The notes under the pieces: generated by a model | Seen by the model: the letters and a program-made list of their open reading frames with translations, nothing else | Databases searched by the model: none | Told to the model about the DNA's origin: nothing | Source of the DNA: Paractinoplanes brasiliensis | GTDB lineage: Bacteria; Actinomycetota; Actinomycetes; Mycobacteriales; Micromonosporaceae | DNA: 64,000 nucleotides | Direction of reading: 5' to 3' | Assembly (NCBI RefSeq): GCF_004362215.1 | Contig: NZ_SNWR01000001.1 | Span: forward strand, 2,482,001 to 2,546,000 | Shown here: in pieces, positions 10,561 to 18,995 of the stretch | Layout of the letters: every line of letters begins with the position of its first letter | Position numbering within the stretch: the first letter of the stretch is position 1 | Made by a program: the position numbers and the translations under genes

Positions 10561-12363
10561 TCAGTCCATGAAGAAGGGGGCCGTGGCGTCGACGCCGGGC
10601 TGCGGGGTCACGTCGGCCAGATGTTCCGGTCGCAACAGGACCGGCTCGCTGAGCACATCCCAGGCGTCGCCGCCGGCCACGTACCACTCCGAGGCCAGCC
10701 GCTCCGGATTGGTGGGAGTCGACGGGTACGCCGTCAAGTAGGTGACCGGTTCGGCGCCGATGTCGCCGAGGCGGGTCGTGGCGAGCGTTCCGTCCACCGT
10801 GACGTCGAGAACCGCGTACCGGTTGTTGGTCCGCATGCCCGCCACGGCCAGAGAGGACTCGCTGTTCCAGGCGGCCGCGGCCACCGTCTTGAGGTCGGGC
10901 GGGTGCACCCGCTCCGGATCGCTCAGGGTGATCTCGTCGCCGCTGGTGTTGAGCACCGCGCGGTAGAGCCTGTCCCCGCTGACCAGCACGACACGGTGAC
11001 CGTCGGGGGCCACCGACAGGCTGGTGACCGGGCCTGGAGGGTTCGGCCAGTCGATCCGCCGGGCGGCGCCGCCGGTCGCGTCGAAGGTGTAGACCTGACC
11101 GCCCATGGTGATCAGGCCAACGGCCGCCGACGGCTCGTCCCCGTCGGGGGTCTGCGCCCACACCGGGGTGCCCAGGTCGCCGGTGAGCTTGCCCACCGGC
11201 TGCAGGTCGGCCATCTCACCCAGGGGCGCCTGGGCCACCCGCAGCTTGCGCGCGTCATCCGCGCCGGTCACCACGGCCAGGTAGGCCCGCGTCGAGGACG
11301 AGCTCAGAGCGGCCGAGGTGATGTTCTTGTTGGCGGCCGGCTTGATCACCGGCACCGGGTCGGAGGCGTGCGGCGAGTCCTTGAGCCGGCGGATCGACGA
11401 GCCGTAGAGCGCGAACCTCTCGGGCACATCGGCCAGCCGGTACGCCGCGTTGCTGTCCAAATAGGCGCCGTTCTCCGTGCTGACCGCGTCGTCGTGACCG
11501 ATCTTGATCTCGATGACGCTCGTGGTCAGCGGCCGCATGGACCACTGCAGCTGCCGCCGCAGGCGGTCGAGGGCGCCGGGGTCGCTGCCCTGCGGCACGG
11601 CCTGCGCGTTGAGGCTGATCCGCAAGGTGTCGCCGCTGATGGTGACGTTGTCGGAGGCCTGCGTGCCCTGGGGCAGCGAGTTGACCGTGTCGTCGAGCCA
11701 GGCCGCCGGCGGACCGGTGAGCCAGTTCAGCACCGTCGTCGGCTGCTGCACGCTGGGCACGCTGAGCGGCATGTATCGCACGTCGGGCACCAGGCCGGTG
11801 TTCGCCGTGTTCCACCAGTAGATCGTGCGCGGCGAGTAGTACTCCTGCAGCGCCACGTCGGTCATCATCAGCATCTGCGGCGCCTCGAGAATGAACTGCC
11901 CGTCGCGGCCGGACACCGGGCCCACCCGCAGTGTGTACGACACCGAATCGCTCGGGGCGGCCGGTTCGAGCACGCCGTTGGCCTTGAGCGTGCCGACCAC
12001 CTGGATCGTGATCGAGACCTCGGACTCGCCAGGGCTGTGCAGCGACGCCTCCGTCTCGCGGACCACCTTGATGTCGCTGCCCGACGGGAAACGGGCCGCC
12101 TTGTCGGGGGCGAGGAACGCCTTCATCCGGGCTGCTGCCGTCTCGGGGTCGCCCGCGGCGGCCTGCAAGTAGTTGCTGACCAGGGTCTTCGGCTCGCCGT
12201 TGTCCTCGCGGCGGGGCTGCACCGGCGGTTCGTCGGCGCCGCCGTTGGGCAGCACGCCGGAAGGGCCGTTGTCGACGATCGTCACGTCGCTCTCGTCGGG
12301 GATGCCACAGCCGCCGGCCATCAGAGTGGCCACCACGACAGCCGCGCAGAGCAGGCGCCTCAT
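10561..12363 (-). CDS. lpqB: Lipoprotein LpqB
   Basis: 600-residue predicted lipoprotein. The signal peptide MRRLLCAAVVVATLMAGGC ends in a lipobox whose cysteine would be lipidated. A GerMN-like domain follows (about 50-300, including LNWLTGPPAAWLDDTVNSLP), then a beta-propeller-like C-terminal half (VVLVSGDRLYRAVL, LRVAQAPLGEMADLQPVGKL). In mycobacteria LpqB binds MtrB outside the membrane and tunes the MtrAB response; the order mtrA-mtrB-lpqB here supports that. It overlaps the mtrB stop. A GTG one codon upstream (12364-12366) is an alternative start. Confidence 0.95.
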   Translation of the reverse strand: MRRLLCAAVVVATLMAGGCGIPDESDVTIVDNGPSGVLPNGGADEPPVQPRREDNGEPKTLVSNYLQAAAGDPETAAARMKAFLAPDKAARFPSGSDIKVVRETEASLHSPGESEVSITIQVVGTLKANGVLEPAAPSDSVSYTLRVGPVSGRDGQFILEAPQMLMMTDVALQEYYSPRTIYWWNTANTGLVPDVRYMPLSVPSVQQPTTVLNWLTGPPAAWLDDTVNSLPQGTQASDNVTISGDTLRISLNAQAVPQGSDPGALDRLRRQLQWSMRPLTTSVIEIKIGHDDAVSTENGAYLDSNAAYRLADVPERFALYGSSIRRLKDSPHASDPVPVIKPAANKNITSAALSSSSTRAYLAVVTGADDARKLRVAQAPLGEMADLQPVGKLTGDLGTPVWAQTPDGDEPSAAVGLITMGGQVYTFDATGGAARRIDWPNPPGPVTSLSVAPDGHRVVLVSGDRLYRAVLNTSGDEITLSDPERVHPPDLKTVAAAAWNSESSLAVAGMRTNNRYAVLDVTVDGTLATTRLGDIGAEPVTYLTAYPSTPTNPERLASEWYVAGGDAWDVLSEPVLLRPEHLADVTPQPGVDATAPFFMD

Positions 12364-14063
12364 CACACCACCTCGGCCTGGGGCTCGGCGGACTCCGCGG
12401 GCATGCCGGCCGGCTCGTCGGGCCGGCCCGGCGCCCGGTCGCGCGGGATCAGCGGGAGCGGCGCCGCGAGCAGGCGATCGCCCGACCGTACGGGCAGGGT
12501 GAGCCGGAACTGGGCCCCCTCGCCCGGCGCGCCCCAGGCCTCGAGCCAGCCGCCGTGCAGCCGGGCGTCCTCAGCGCTGATCGACAGGCCCAGGCCGGTG
12601 CCGCCGGTCTGCCGGGCCCGTGACGGGTCGGCCCGCCAGAACCGGTTGAAGACCAGCCTTTCCTCGCCCGGCTTGAGCCCGATGCCGTGGTCGCGCACGG
12701 TGATCGCCACCGCGGCGTCGTCGCTGGCCAGCGTGACCCGCACCGGCTTGGCCTCGCCGTGCTCGACCGCGTTGCCGACCAGGTTGCGCAGCACCCGCTC
12801 GACCCGGCGCGGGTCGACCTCGGCGATCACGGGCTGGTCGGGAACGCGCAGCTCGATCTCGACACCCACGCGCTCGGCCAGGCCGGACAGCCGGTCGGCG
12901 ACCCGCTCGACGATCGGCACCAGGTCGGTGTGCTCGGCGTCGAGCGCGGCGAACCCGGCGTCGAACCGGCTGATCTCGAGCAGGTCGGTGAGCAGGCTCT
13001 CGAACCTGTCCAGCTCGGCCTGCAACAGCTCGGCGCTGCGCGCGACGGCCGGATCGAACTCGTCGCGCTCGGCGAAGATCAGGTCGGCTGCCATGCGTAC
13101 GGTGGTCAAAGGGGTCCGCAGCTCGTGGGAGACGTCGGACGTGAACCGGCGCTGCAGGCGGGACAGTTCCTCGAGGCGCACGATCTGGCGCTGCAGGTTG
13201 GCCGCCATCTGGTTGAACGAGGCGGCGAGCAGGGCCAGGTCGTCCTCGCCGTCGACCTTCATCCGCTGGTCGAGCAGGCCGGCCGACAGGCGCTGGGCGG
13301 TGCGCGCGGCCACGCGTACGGGGGTCACGACCAGCCGGGTGACCAGCCCCGCGATGACGCCGAGCATGAGGACCAGCGCGATGCCGGTGGCCAGCACCGT
13401 CGTCCGGATCTGGTTGGCCGCGCTGTCCTCGGTGGTGAGCGGCACCATGTAGTAGAGCTCGACGTGGCCGAAACTGGTCGGCACCGGTGAGCCCGTGATC
13501 AGGTATTTCGTCGTACGGTCGTTGACCCTCGCGGTGACGATCTGGCGCGCGACCTTGCCCTCGGCGGCCACGTCACGGATCAGTTCACGCGAGATCAGCT
13601 CGTCGGTGGGGATGTTGGGCGAGGTGACCGCGGCCAGCTCGGGATACTCCTCGGCGCGGATCGACACCACCGAGCCGCCGGACTCGGCCGGGTCGCCGTC
13701 GCCCAGCTGGTTGACGATCAGCGTGAACGTCTTGGGCAGCTGCGGGTCGCGAGCCTGCGGGTGGATGGTGAGCTGCTGTTCCGCGTACGCCACCCGGTTG
13801 CGCATCGAAACCTGCACCTCGTCCTGCGCTCGGCTCAGCAGGATCTTGGCGCTGCGATCGGCGATGAACCAGCCGAACGCGCCCACCAGCAGGCTGGACG
13901 CGACCAGGGTGAGCGCGACCACGCGCAGCTGCAGCGATCGCCGCCAGGCCCGGCGAGCCGGCGACGACCACACCTCGACCCGGCGCACGAGGACACGCCA
14001 GTATCGCCGCACGACCCGCAGGAAGCGGCGCAACGGGAGCGGAAGCCAAGCCGGAGCACGCAT
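12363..14063 (-). CDS. mtrB: Two-component sensor histidine kinase MtrB
   Basis: 566-residue membrane kinase. Transmembrane helices lie at about 47-67 and 222-245 and flank an extracytoplasmic sensor of about 150 residues. A HAMP linker follows (TPVRVAARTAQRLSAG), then HisKA with phospho-acceptor His313 in DVSHELRTPLTTVRM, and an HATPase domain (N box RNLVGNAVEHG, DHGIGLKPGEE, GGTGLGLSI). It phosphorylates MtrA to control cell-wall and division genes, as known from mycobacteria and streptomycetes. The basic N-terminal 45 residues precede the first helix. It lies 28 bases after mtrA. Confidence 0.96.
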   Translation of the reverse strand: MRAPAWLPLPLRRFLRVVRRYWRVLVRRVEVWSSPARRAWRRSLQLRVVALTLVASSLLVGAFGWFIADRSAKILLSRAQDEVQVSMRNRVAYAEQQLTIHPQARDPQLPKTFTLIVNQLGDGDPAESGGSVVSIRAEEYPELAAVTSPNIPTDELISRELIRDVAAEGKVARQIVTARVNDRTTKYLITGSPVPTSFGHVELYYMVPLTTEDSAANQIRTTVLATGIALVLMLGVIAGLVTRLVVTPVRVAARTAQRLSAGLLDQRMKVDGEDDLALLAASFNQMAANLQRQIVRLEELSRLQRRFTSDVSHELRTPLTTVRMAADLIFAERDEFDPAVARSAELLQAELDRFESLLTDLLEISRFDAGFAALDAEHTDLVPIVERVADRLSGLAERVGVEIELRVPDQPVIAEVDPRRVERVLRNLVGNAVEHGEAKPVRVTLASDDAAVAITVRDHGIGLKPGEERLVFNRFWRADPSRARQTGGTGLGLSISAEDARLHGGWLEAWGAPGEGAQFRLTLPVRSGDRLLAAPLPLIPRDRAPGRPDEPAGMPAESAEPQAEVV

Positions 14064-14091
14064 TACGCGGCAAGGTTAGCCCCTCGAACTC

Positions 14092-14790
14092 CTAACCGGT
14101 GCCCGCCTTGTAGCCGACCCCCCGGACGGTCAGGATGATCTCAGGGCGTTCCGGATCAGGCTCGATCTTGGCCCGCAGCCGCTGGACGTGCACGTTGACC
14201 AACCGCGTGTCGGCCGCGTGCCGGTAACCCCACACCTGCTCGAGCAGCACCTCGCGGGTGAAGACCTGACGCGGCTTGCGGGCCAGGGCCACCAGCAGGT
14301 CGAACTCGAGCGGCGTGAGCTTGACCTCTTCGCCGTCGCGCGACACGGTGTGCGCCGGGACGTCGATGGTGATCTGGTTGCCGGGCGGCCCGATGGTGAG
14401 CATCTCGGGGGCGGCGTCCTCACCGCGACGCAACCGGGCGCGCATCCGCGCCACCAGCTCCTTGGGCTTGAACGGCTTGACCACGTAATCGTCGGCGCCG
14501 GACTCGAGCCCCAGCACCACGTCGACGGTGTCGCTCTTGGCGGTCAGCATCACGATCGGAATGCCGGACTCGGCGCGGATCGCCCGGGCCACATCGATCC
14601 CGCTCATGCCCGGCAACATCAGATCGAGCAGGACGATGTCGGGCCGGCTCTCCCGGAAGGCGGCCAGTGCGCGCTCACCGTCGGCGACGAACGAAGGCAG
14701 GAAACCCTCACTCCGCAGGACGATGCCGAGCATCTCGGCCAGCGCTGGATCGTCATCGACGACGAGTACCCGGGCTCTCATGCGGTCCAA
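14092..14790 (-). CDS. mtrA: Two-component response regulator MtrA
   Basis: 232 residues, OmpR class. The receiver has the acidic pair in VLVVDDDP, phospho-acceptor Asp56 in DIVLLDLMLPGMSG, Thr in IVMLTAKSDTVDVVLG and Lys in VVKPFKPKEL. The winged-helix DNA-binding domain contains LTPLEFDLLVALARKPRQVF and VWGYRHAADTRLVNVHVQRL. The TTG at 14788-14790 is taken as the start because it puts the phospho-acceptor at residue 56, as in mycobacterial MtrA, and GGAGG lies 11 bases upstream; an ATG three codons later is possible. Confidence 0.96.
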   Translation of the reverse strand: MDRMRARVLVVDDDPALAEMLGIVLRSEGFLPSFVADGERALAAFRESRPDIVLLDLMLPGMSGIDVARAIRAESGIPIVMLTAKSDTVDVVLGLESGADDYVVKPFKPKELVARMRARLRRGEDAAPEMLTIGPPGNQITIDVPAHTVSRDGEEVKLTPLEFDLLVALARKPRQVFTREVLLEQVWGYRHAADTRLVNVHVQRLRAKIEPDPERPEIILTVRGVGYKAGTG

Positions 14791-14862
14791 TATTGCACTG
14801 TCCTCCCCAACACCATGTACCCCGGGGGCGATCTTGTGTAAATCACGACCAGCATAGGCGCA

Positions 14863-14899
14863 GAAAAACGGGCGGCCCCGTGCGGGACCGCCCGTTTTT
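14863..14899 (-). terminator. Terminator after the DUF397 gene
   Basis: AAAAACGGGCGG at 14863-14874 and its complement ending in CCGCCCGTTTTT flank a G/C-rich stem centre and short loop. The run of five T on the transcribed side makes it a canonical Rho-independent terminator. It separates the XRE/DUF397 pair from mtrA. Confidence 0.9.
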
Positions 14900-14915
14900 G
14901 ATCGGTCGTACGGGA

Positions 14916-15119
14916 TCAGGCGCCGGGCCGGTCGAACTCCCCGGCCCGCACGCCGGCGATGAAGCCGGCCCAGTCCGCGTCGCCGAAAGCGAGCATCGGA
15001 CCGGCGGCGTCCTTCGAGTCGCGCACCAGCACGGTTGACGGGACGTTGGCAACCTCGACGCAGTGGCCGGCGGCTCCGCTTCGAGTGCTCTTGCGCCAGG
15101 TGAGAGTGGCGTCCTGCAT
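14916..15119 (-). CDS. DUF397 domain-containing small protein
   Basis: 67 residues with the DUF397 pattern: LTWRKSTRSGAAGHCVEVAN, then TVLVRDSKDAAGPML and DADWAGFIAGVRAGEFD. In actinobacteria such proteins are usually encoded next to a DUF5753 XRE regulator, as here 42 bases upstream, and the pair is related to the WhiJ/AbaA developmental loci of Streptomyces. The start ATG is the one preceded by AAGGGGA. The molecular function is unproven; antagonism of the partner regulator is a hypothesis. Confidence 0.88.
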   Translation of the reverse strand: MQDATLTWRKSTRSGAAGHCVEVANVPSTVLVRDSKDAAGPMLAFGDADWAGFIAGVRAGEFDRPGA

Positions 15120-15161
15120 CGTGTGTCCCCTTCCAAGGATGAAATGCAGCTCCATTTCAGC

Positions 15162-16022
15162 TCACGAAGCGGTCAGGAGGCGCAGCGCTTCCTCCCTTTC
15201 AGCGATAACCGTTCGGCTGTCTTCTGCCGACAAGCAGCGTTCCCGCAGGTCAGACAGGGCGTCGCGATACACGTCGACCTCGGCCGCTTTCACCCGGAAG
15301 TGGCCCCCGGTCAGCCCCTCGCTGTGCACGACCGGAGCCCGGGTGCCCACCTCGAACTCCAGCACCATGAACGGCTCGGTCATGCCGGCGTGCGCACCGG
15401 CCGTGAAAGGAAGCACCAGAAGCTCGACGCTGGGCCGCTCGGACGCCTCGACCAGGCGCGCCAGCTGACGCCGCAGCACCTCGGGCCCGCCGACCTGACG
15501 GAAGAGCACCGCCTCGTCGATCACCAGCCGGAGCGTGGGCGGCGGTTCCCGGGTGAGCACGGCCTGCCGGGCCATCCGCAGGGCGAGCCGCCGCTGAATC
15601 GTCTCGGCCGCGCCGACATCGGCCCCGACCTCGATCACCGCCCGCGCGTACTCGTCGGTCTGCAGCAGCCCCGGAACGACCTGGGTCTCCCACTCGCTGA
15701 TCAGCACGGCCTCGGCCTCGAGAGCCACATACTCGTCGTACGGGTCGGGCACTGACGACCGGTACGGCGTCCACCACGCCCTCGCCCGCGCCCGTCGCGC
15801 GAGGTCCCGCAGTCGTTGACGGTCCTCAACCCGTACGCCGTAGGCAGTGAGAAGACGATCGAGGTCGGGCTCGCTGATGCCGGTGTGCGCTGTCTCGATC
15901 CGGCTCAGCTTGCTCTCCGACCAGCCCAGGGCGGTGGCCACATCGGCCGCCCGGCGTTCCCCACGCAGGCGCCTGAGCTCGTTGCCGAGTTCACGTCTTG
16001 CCGTCGAGGTCGCCCTGGCCAC
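15162..16022 (-). CDS. XRE family regulator with DUF5753 sensor domain
   Basis: 286 residues from a GTG. The N-terminal XRE HTH is ELRRLRGERRAADVATALGW followed by SESKLSRIETAHTGISEPDL. From about residue 85 to the end is DUF5753 (EAEAVLISEWETQVVPGLLQ TDEYARAVI; PTLRLVIDEAVLFRQVGGPE; SVELLVLPFTAGAHAGM). The pattern matches the WhiJ-like family of actinobacterial regulators. It is the first gene of a two-gene unit with DUF397 and ends at a strong terminator downstream of that partner. Confidence 0.9.
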   Translation of the reverse strand: MARATSTARRELGNELRRLRGERRAADVATALGWSESKLSRIETAHTGISEPDLDRLLTAYGVRVEDRQRLRDLARRARARAWWTPYRSSVPDPYDEYVALEAEAVLISEWETQVVPGLLQTDEYARAVIEVGADVGAAETIQRRLALRMARQAVLTREPPPTLRLVIDEAVLFRQVGGPEVLRRQLARLVEASERPSVELLVLPFTAGAHAGMTEPFMVLEFEVGTRAPVVHSEGLTGGHFRVKAAEVDVYRDALSDLRERCLSAEDSRTVIAEREEALRLLTAS

Positions 16023-16555
16023 GCGAACACCATAACGGCACAACGGTCGCAGGCTGCGGCCGGCGACGCACGGTATGTACTTACCCGCAGGTCAGAGGCC
16101 ATGAAGTAATGGAACGGGACGACGGGTGCGGGGTGGCGGCAAACACCATCGGGCTGCTCGTGCGCAGCACCCCATCCCCCGGGGCGGTCACGCGCTCGGC
16201 CGGACCCGCTCGCGCGCCCGGCTCGGCCAATGCAGTCCCCTACGGACGGGTCGGCCGGGGCGGATCCAGGGATGCGGCACGGTCGTACGAGGTCAGGACG
16301 CATAGCGAACGGGACGACGAGCCTGAGCCCGCCGCCCCGTTCATCCCCCCGGTTTGGTACCGCGCGCGTCCGTGGGACCCCCCGATCACCAATGACGCTG
16401 CGTGTTTATAGATTCACACTCCGCACAGGCCGTGTCAAGCAAATCCGGAAATTTCCTATTTTGTGCGCTCGCCAGTGAGGGTGATGAGAGGCCCGGCGCG
16501 GAGGTGACCGAAGACAGGCCAAGCACACCCGGGCCCGAGTCCGCCTGTGACAGAC
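16023..16555. other. Intergenic region upstream of the XRE gene, no confident gene
   Basis: Between the XRE start and the minisatellite lie about 530 bases. A plus-strand frame from ATG 16109 to 16411 could encode 100 residues rich in Pro, Arg and Gly (ends RPWDPPITNDAACL). It lacks a ribosome-binding site of note and has no recognised family, so I do not call it a gene. The AT-richer patch at about 16400-16460 might hold a promoter but shows no clear boxes. Confidence 0.4.
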
Positions 16556-16711
16556 CTGGCTGCCAGGCGGGGACTGCGGTGGCGGCCAGGCGGGCCCGTG
16601 CTGGTTGCCGGGCGGGGACTGCGGTGATGGTCAGCCGGGACCCGTGCTGGTTGCCGGGCGGGGACTGCAATGGTGGCCAGGCGGGACCCGTGCCGGCGGT
16701 CAGGCGGGGAC
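16556..16711. repeat. Tandem 45-46 bp minisatellite at the 3' end of manA
   Basis: Units start at 16556, 16601, 16647 and, partially, 16693. Each contains a segment like CTGGTTGCCGGGCGGGGACT followed by a half-unit ending GGGACCCGTG, so the true period may be a degenerate 23 bp. The last partial unit runs across the manA stop codon at 16700. There are no spacers and no cas genes, so it is not a CRISPR. Confidence 0.8.
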
Positions 16712-17854
16712 GGCGGCTACGAAGAGCCGGCCCTGGCCCGCCACCTTGAGGCGACCGGCGTCTGCGGGGGCGTAGGCGGCCGTTCCGGGGGTCAGTTCGA
16801 TCGGGGTGCCGTCGACGGCCTCGCCGACGAAGGTGTCGCCGGTCAGGCCGACGATGATGCGGGGGCCGGTGGCGGGGATCTCGGTGGGGGCGCCGGCGCC
16901 GTCCAGCTCGATTTTGAACAGCTGGAAGTCGGGGACCGGCACCTCCCACGTAGTGACGCCGGGGGCGATCTGCTCGCCGGGCAGGATCGGGTCGTTCAGG
17001 ACCTCGAAGCGCAGCACGTTGAGGAGTTCGCCGACGTCGACGCGCTTGGGGGTGAGGCCGCCGCGGAGGACGTTGTCGCTGGCCGCCATCAGTTCGACGC
17101 CGAAGCCGTTCAGGTAGGCGTGCATGTTTCCGGCCGGCATCCAGATTGCTTCGCCGGGGGCCAGGCGGACGTGGTTGAGCAGCAGCGCCACCAGCACGCC
17201 GGGGTCGCCGGGGTAGTGGCCGGCCAGCTGGGACGCGAGCGGCGAGCGGTCCGAGGCGACGACGGCGTCGATCAAAGCCGTCCGGTCTTCCGACGGCCAG
17301 GTCAGCAGGGCCTGTACGGCCGTACGGAGGTCGCCGCCGCGCAGGGCCGTGACGACCGGGGCCAACGCGGGGACGCCGAGCGACTCGATCTCGTCGGCCG
17401 CGGCGGCGGGTGAGCGGAAACCGCACAGCGCCTCGAACGGTGTGATCGCAACCAGCATTTCGGGCTTGTGGTAGGCGTCGGTGTAGTTGCGCGGCAGGCT
17501 CGGGTCGGCTTCCTGACGGGCGAAGGCCAATTTCGCGTACGCGGGGTCGGGGTGTGCCTGCAGCGACAGCGGGGTCTCGGCGGCGAGCAGTTTGAGCAGG
17601 TACGGCAGGCGGGGGCCGAAAGACTCGAGGACAGGGCCGCCGAGCTGGCCCTTCGGGTCGTCGGCGATGAGCGCGTCCAGGCTGACCGGGCCGTCGGGGC
17701 CGTTCACCTGGGCCGGGTCGCCGGGGTGGGCGCCCAGCCACAGTTCGGCCTCGGGCTGCTCGGTGGGCGCGGGACGACCCTGCAGTTCGGCGAGGGCCGT
17801 ACGGGAACCCCAGGCGTACGGGCGGACGGTCCCGGTCAGCGAATAGACGGTCAT
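16700..17854 (-). CDS. manA: Mannose-6-phosphate isomerase, class I
   Basis: 384 residues. It interconverts fructose 6-phosphate and mannose 6-phosphate, the entry to GDP-mannose. The zinc-site segments are visible: LLAAETPLSLQAHPDPAYAK (Q and H), YTDAYHKPEMLVAITPFEAL (E) and IWMPAGNMHAYLNGFGVELM (H). The start MTVYSLTGTVRPYAWGSRTA is typical. It lies downstream of manB, a SIS protein and a transporter on the same strand, and with manC further along completes the GDP-mannose route. The stop codon overlaps a minisatellite unit. Confidence 0.96.
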   Translation of the reverse strand: MTVYSLTGTVRPYAWGSRTALAELQGRPAPTEQPEAELWLGAHPGDPAQVNGPDGPVSLDALIADDPKGQLGGPVLESFGPRLPYLLKLLAAETPLSLQAHPDPAYAKLAFARQEADPSLPRNYTDAYHKPEMLVAITPFEALCGFRSPAAAADEIESLGVPALAPVVTALRGGDLRTAVQALLTWPSEDRTALIDAVVASDRSPLASQLAGHYPGDPGVLVALLLNHVRLAPGEAIWMPAGNMHAYLNGFGVELMAASDNVLRGGLTPKRVDVGELLNVLRFEVLNDPILPGEQIAPGVTTWEVPVPDFQLFKIELDGAGAPTEIPATGPRIIVGLTGDTFVGEAVDGTPIELTPGTAAYAPADAGRLKVAGQGRLFVAAVPA

Positions 17855-17887
17855 TTCAGCCTTTATCCGATTTGGGAAGGGAATGCT

Positions 17888-18961
17888 TCAGTGGGGCGAG
17901 GCAGGGGCGCCCGGCGCGGTAGTGGCATCGGACGGTGTGGAGGCGCCCGGAGCGGAGGCACCCGAGGCAGCAGCGCCTGAGGCAGCAGCGCCTGAGGTAG
18001 CCACGCCGGAGGAAGAGCCGCCCGAGGTGGAAGCGGCTGAGGCGGCTTCGGGACGGTAGATGTCGGGCTCGATGTAGATCACCCGGGCGATCGGCACGGC
18101 CTGGCGGATGCGCTTCTCGGTCTCGTCGATGTGGCGCGCCACCTCGTCGGCCCGTTCCGAACGCGGCACCGCGATCTTCGCCGCGACCAGCAGTTCCTCC
18201 GGCCCCAGGTGCAGCGTCTTCATATGGATTATCCGCTCCACGCCTTCGCCGGCCACGACGGCGCTCTCGATCTCGCGAACCACGTCGGGGCTCGCGCCCT
18301 CGCCGATCAGCAGGCTCTTGGTCTCGACGGCCAGCACGGCCGCGATCGCCACGAGCAGCAGGCCGATCGCCGCGGTGCCGATGCCGTCCCAGACGCCGTT
18401 GCCGGTGATCAGGGTGAGCGTGACGCCGAAGAGGGCGAAGACCAGGCCGAGCAGGGCGCCCGAGTCCTCCAGCAGCACCACCGGAAGCTCGGGGGCCTTG
18501 GCCCGCCGCACGAAGTCGACCCAGGAGGTCTTGCCGCGGGTGCGGTTCGACTCGCGGATGGCGGTGATGAACGAGTACGTCTCGAGGCCGATCGCGACCA
18601 CCAGCACGAGCACGGGCACCCACTGCCAGCTCTCGATCGGGTGCGGATCCTGGATCTTGTGCCACGCCTCGTACAGCGCGAACAGGCCACCCAGGCTGAA
18701 CAGCACGATCGAGACGATGAACGCGTACAGGTAACGCTCGCGGCCGAAGCCGAAGGGGTGCTCGGGGGTGGCGTGCCGCTTGGCCCGCTTGCCGCCGATC
18801 AGAAGCAGCAGCTGGTTGCCGGAGTCGGCCACCGAGTGGATCGACTCCGCCAGCATCGACGACGAGCTGGTCAGCAGCCAGGCGATGAACTTGGTGACCG
18901 CGATGCCGAGGTTGGCGCTCAACGCCGCCAGAATCGCCTTGGTGCCGCCTTCAGCGCTCAT
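17888..18961 (-). CDS. Cation diffusion facilitator family transporter
   Basis: 357 residues. Residues 1-230 form a CDF transmembrane domain of about five or six helices: FIAWLLTSSSSMLAESIHSVADSGNQ contains the metal-site pattern, and VLLEDSGALLGLVFALFGVT has the second acidic site. A cytoplasmic domain follows (EGVERIIHMKTLHLGPEELL VAAKI, RVIYIEPDIYRPE). By family it exports divalent metals such as Zn or Mn by proton antiport; the metal is not known. The last 50 residues are low-complexity Ala/Ser/Gly/Pro with repeats of ASGAA type, an unusual extension. It sits between manA and the SIS gene. Confidence 0.9.
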   Translation of the reverse strand: MSAEGGTKAILAALSANLGIAVTKFIAWLLTSSSSMLAESIHSVADSGNQLLLLIGGKRAKRHATPEHPFGFGRERYLYAFIVSIVLFSLGGLFALYEAWHKIQDPHPIESWQWVPVLVLVVAIGLETYSFITAIRESNRTRGKTSWVDFVRRAKAPELPVVLLEDSGALLGLVFALFGVTLTLITGNGVWDGIGTAAIGLLLVAIAAVLAVETKSLLIGEGASPDVVREIESAVVAGEGVERIIHMKTLHLGPEELLVAAKIAVPRSERADEVARHIDETEKRIRQAVPIARVIYIEPDIYRPEAASAASTSGGSSSGVATSGAAASGAAASGASAPGASTPSDATTAPGAPASPH

Positions 18962-18995
18962 TTCCCCACTCCACAGTGACGTCCGGTGCGACGGG

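Noticed and set aside
16109..16411. Possible 100-residue gene upstream of the XRE regulator
   Set aside because: No ribosome-binding site of quality, odd composition and no recognised family.
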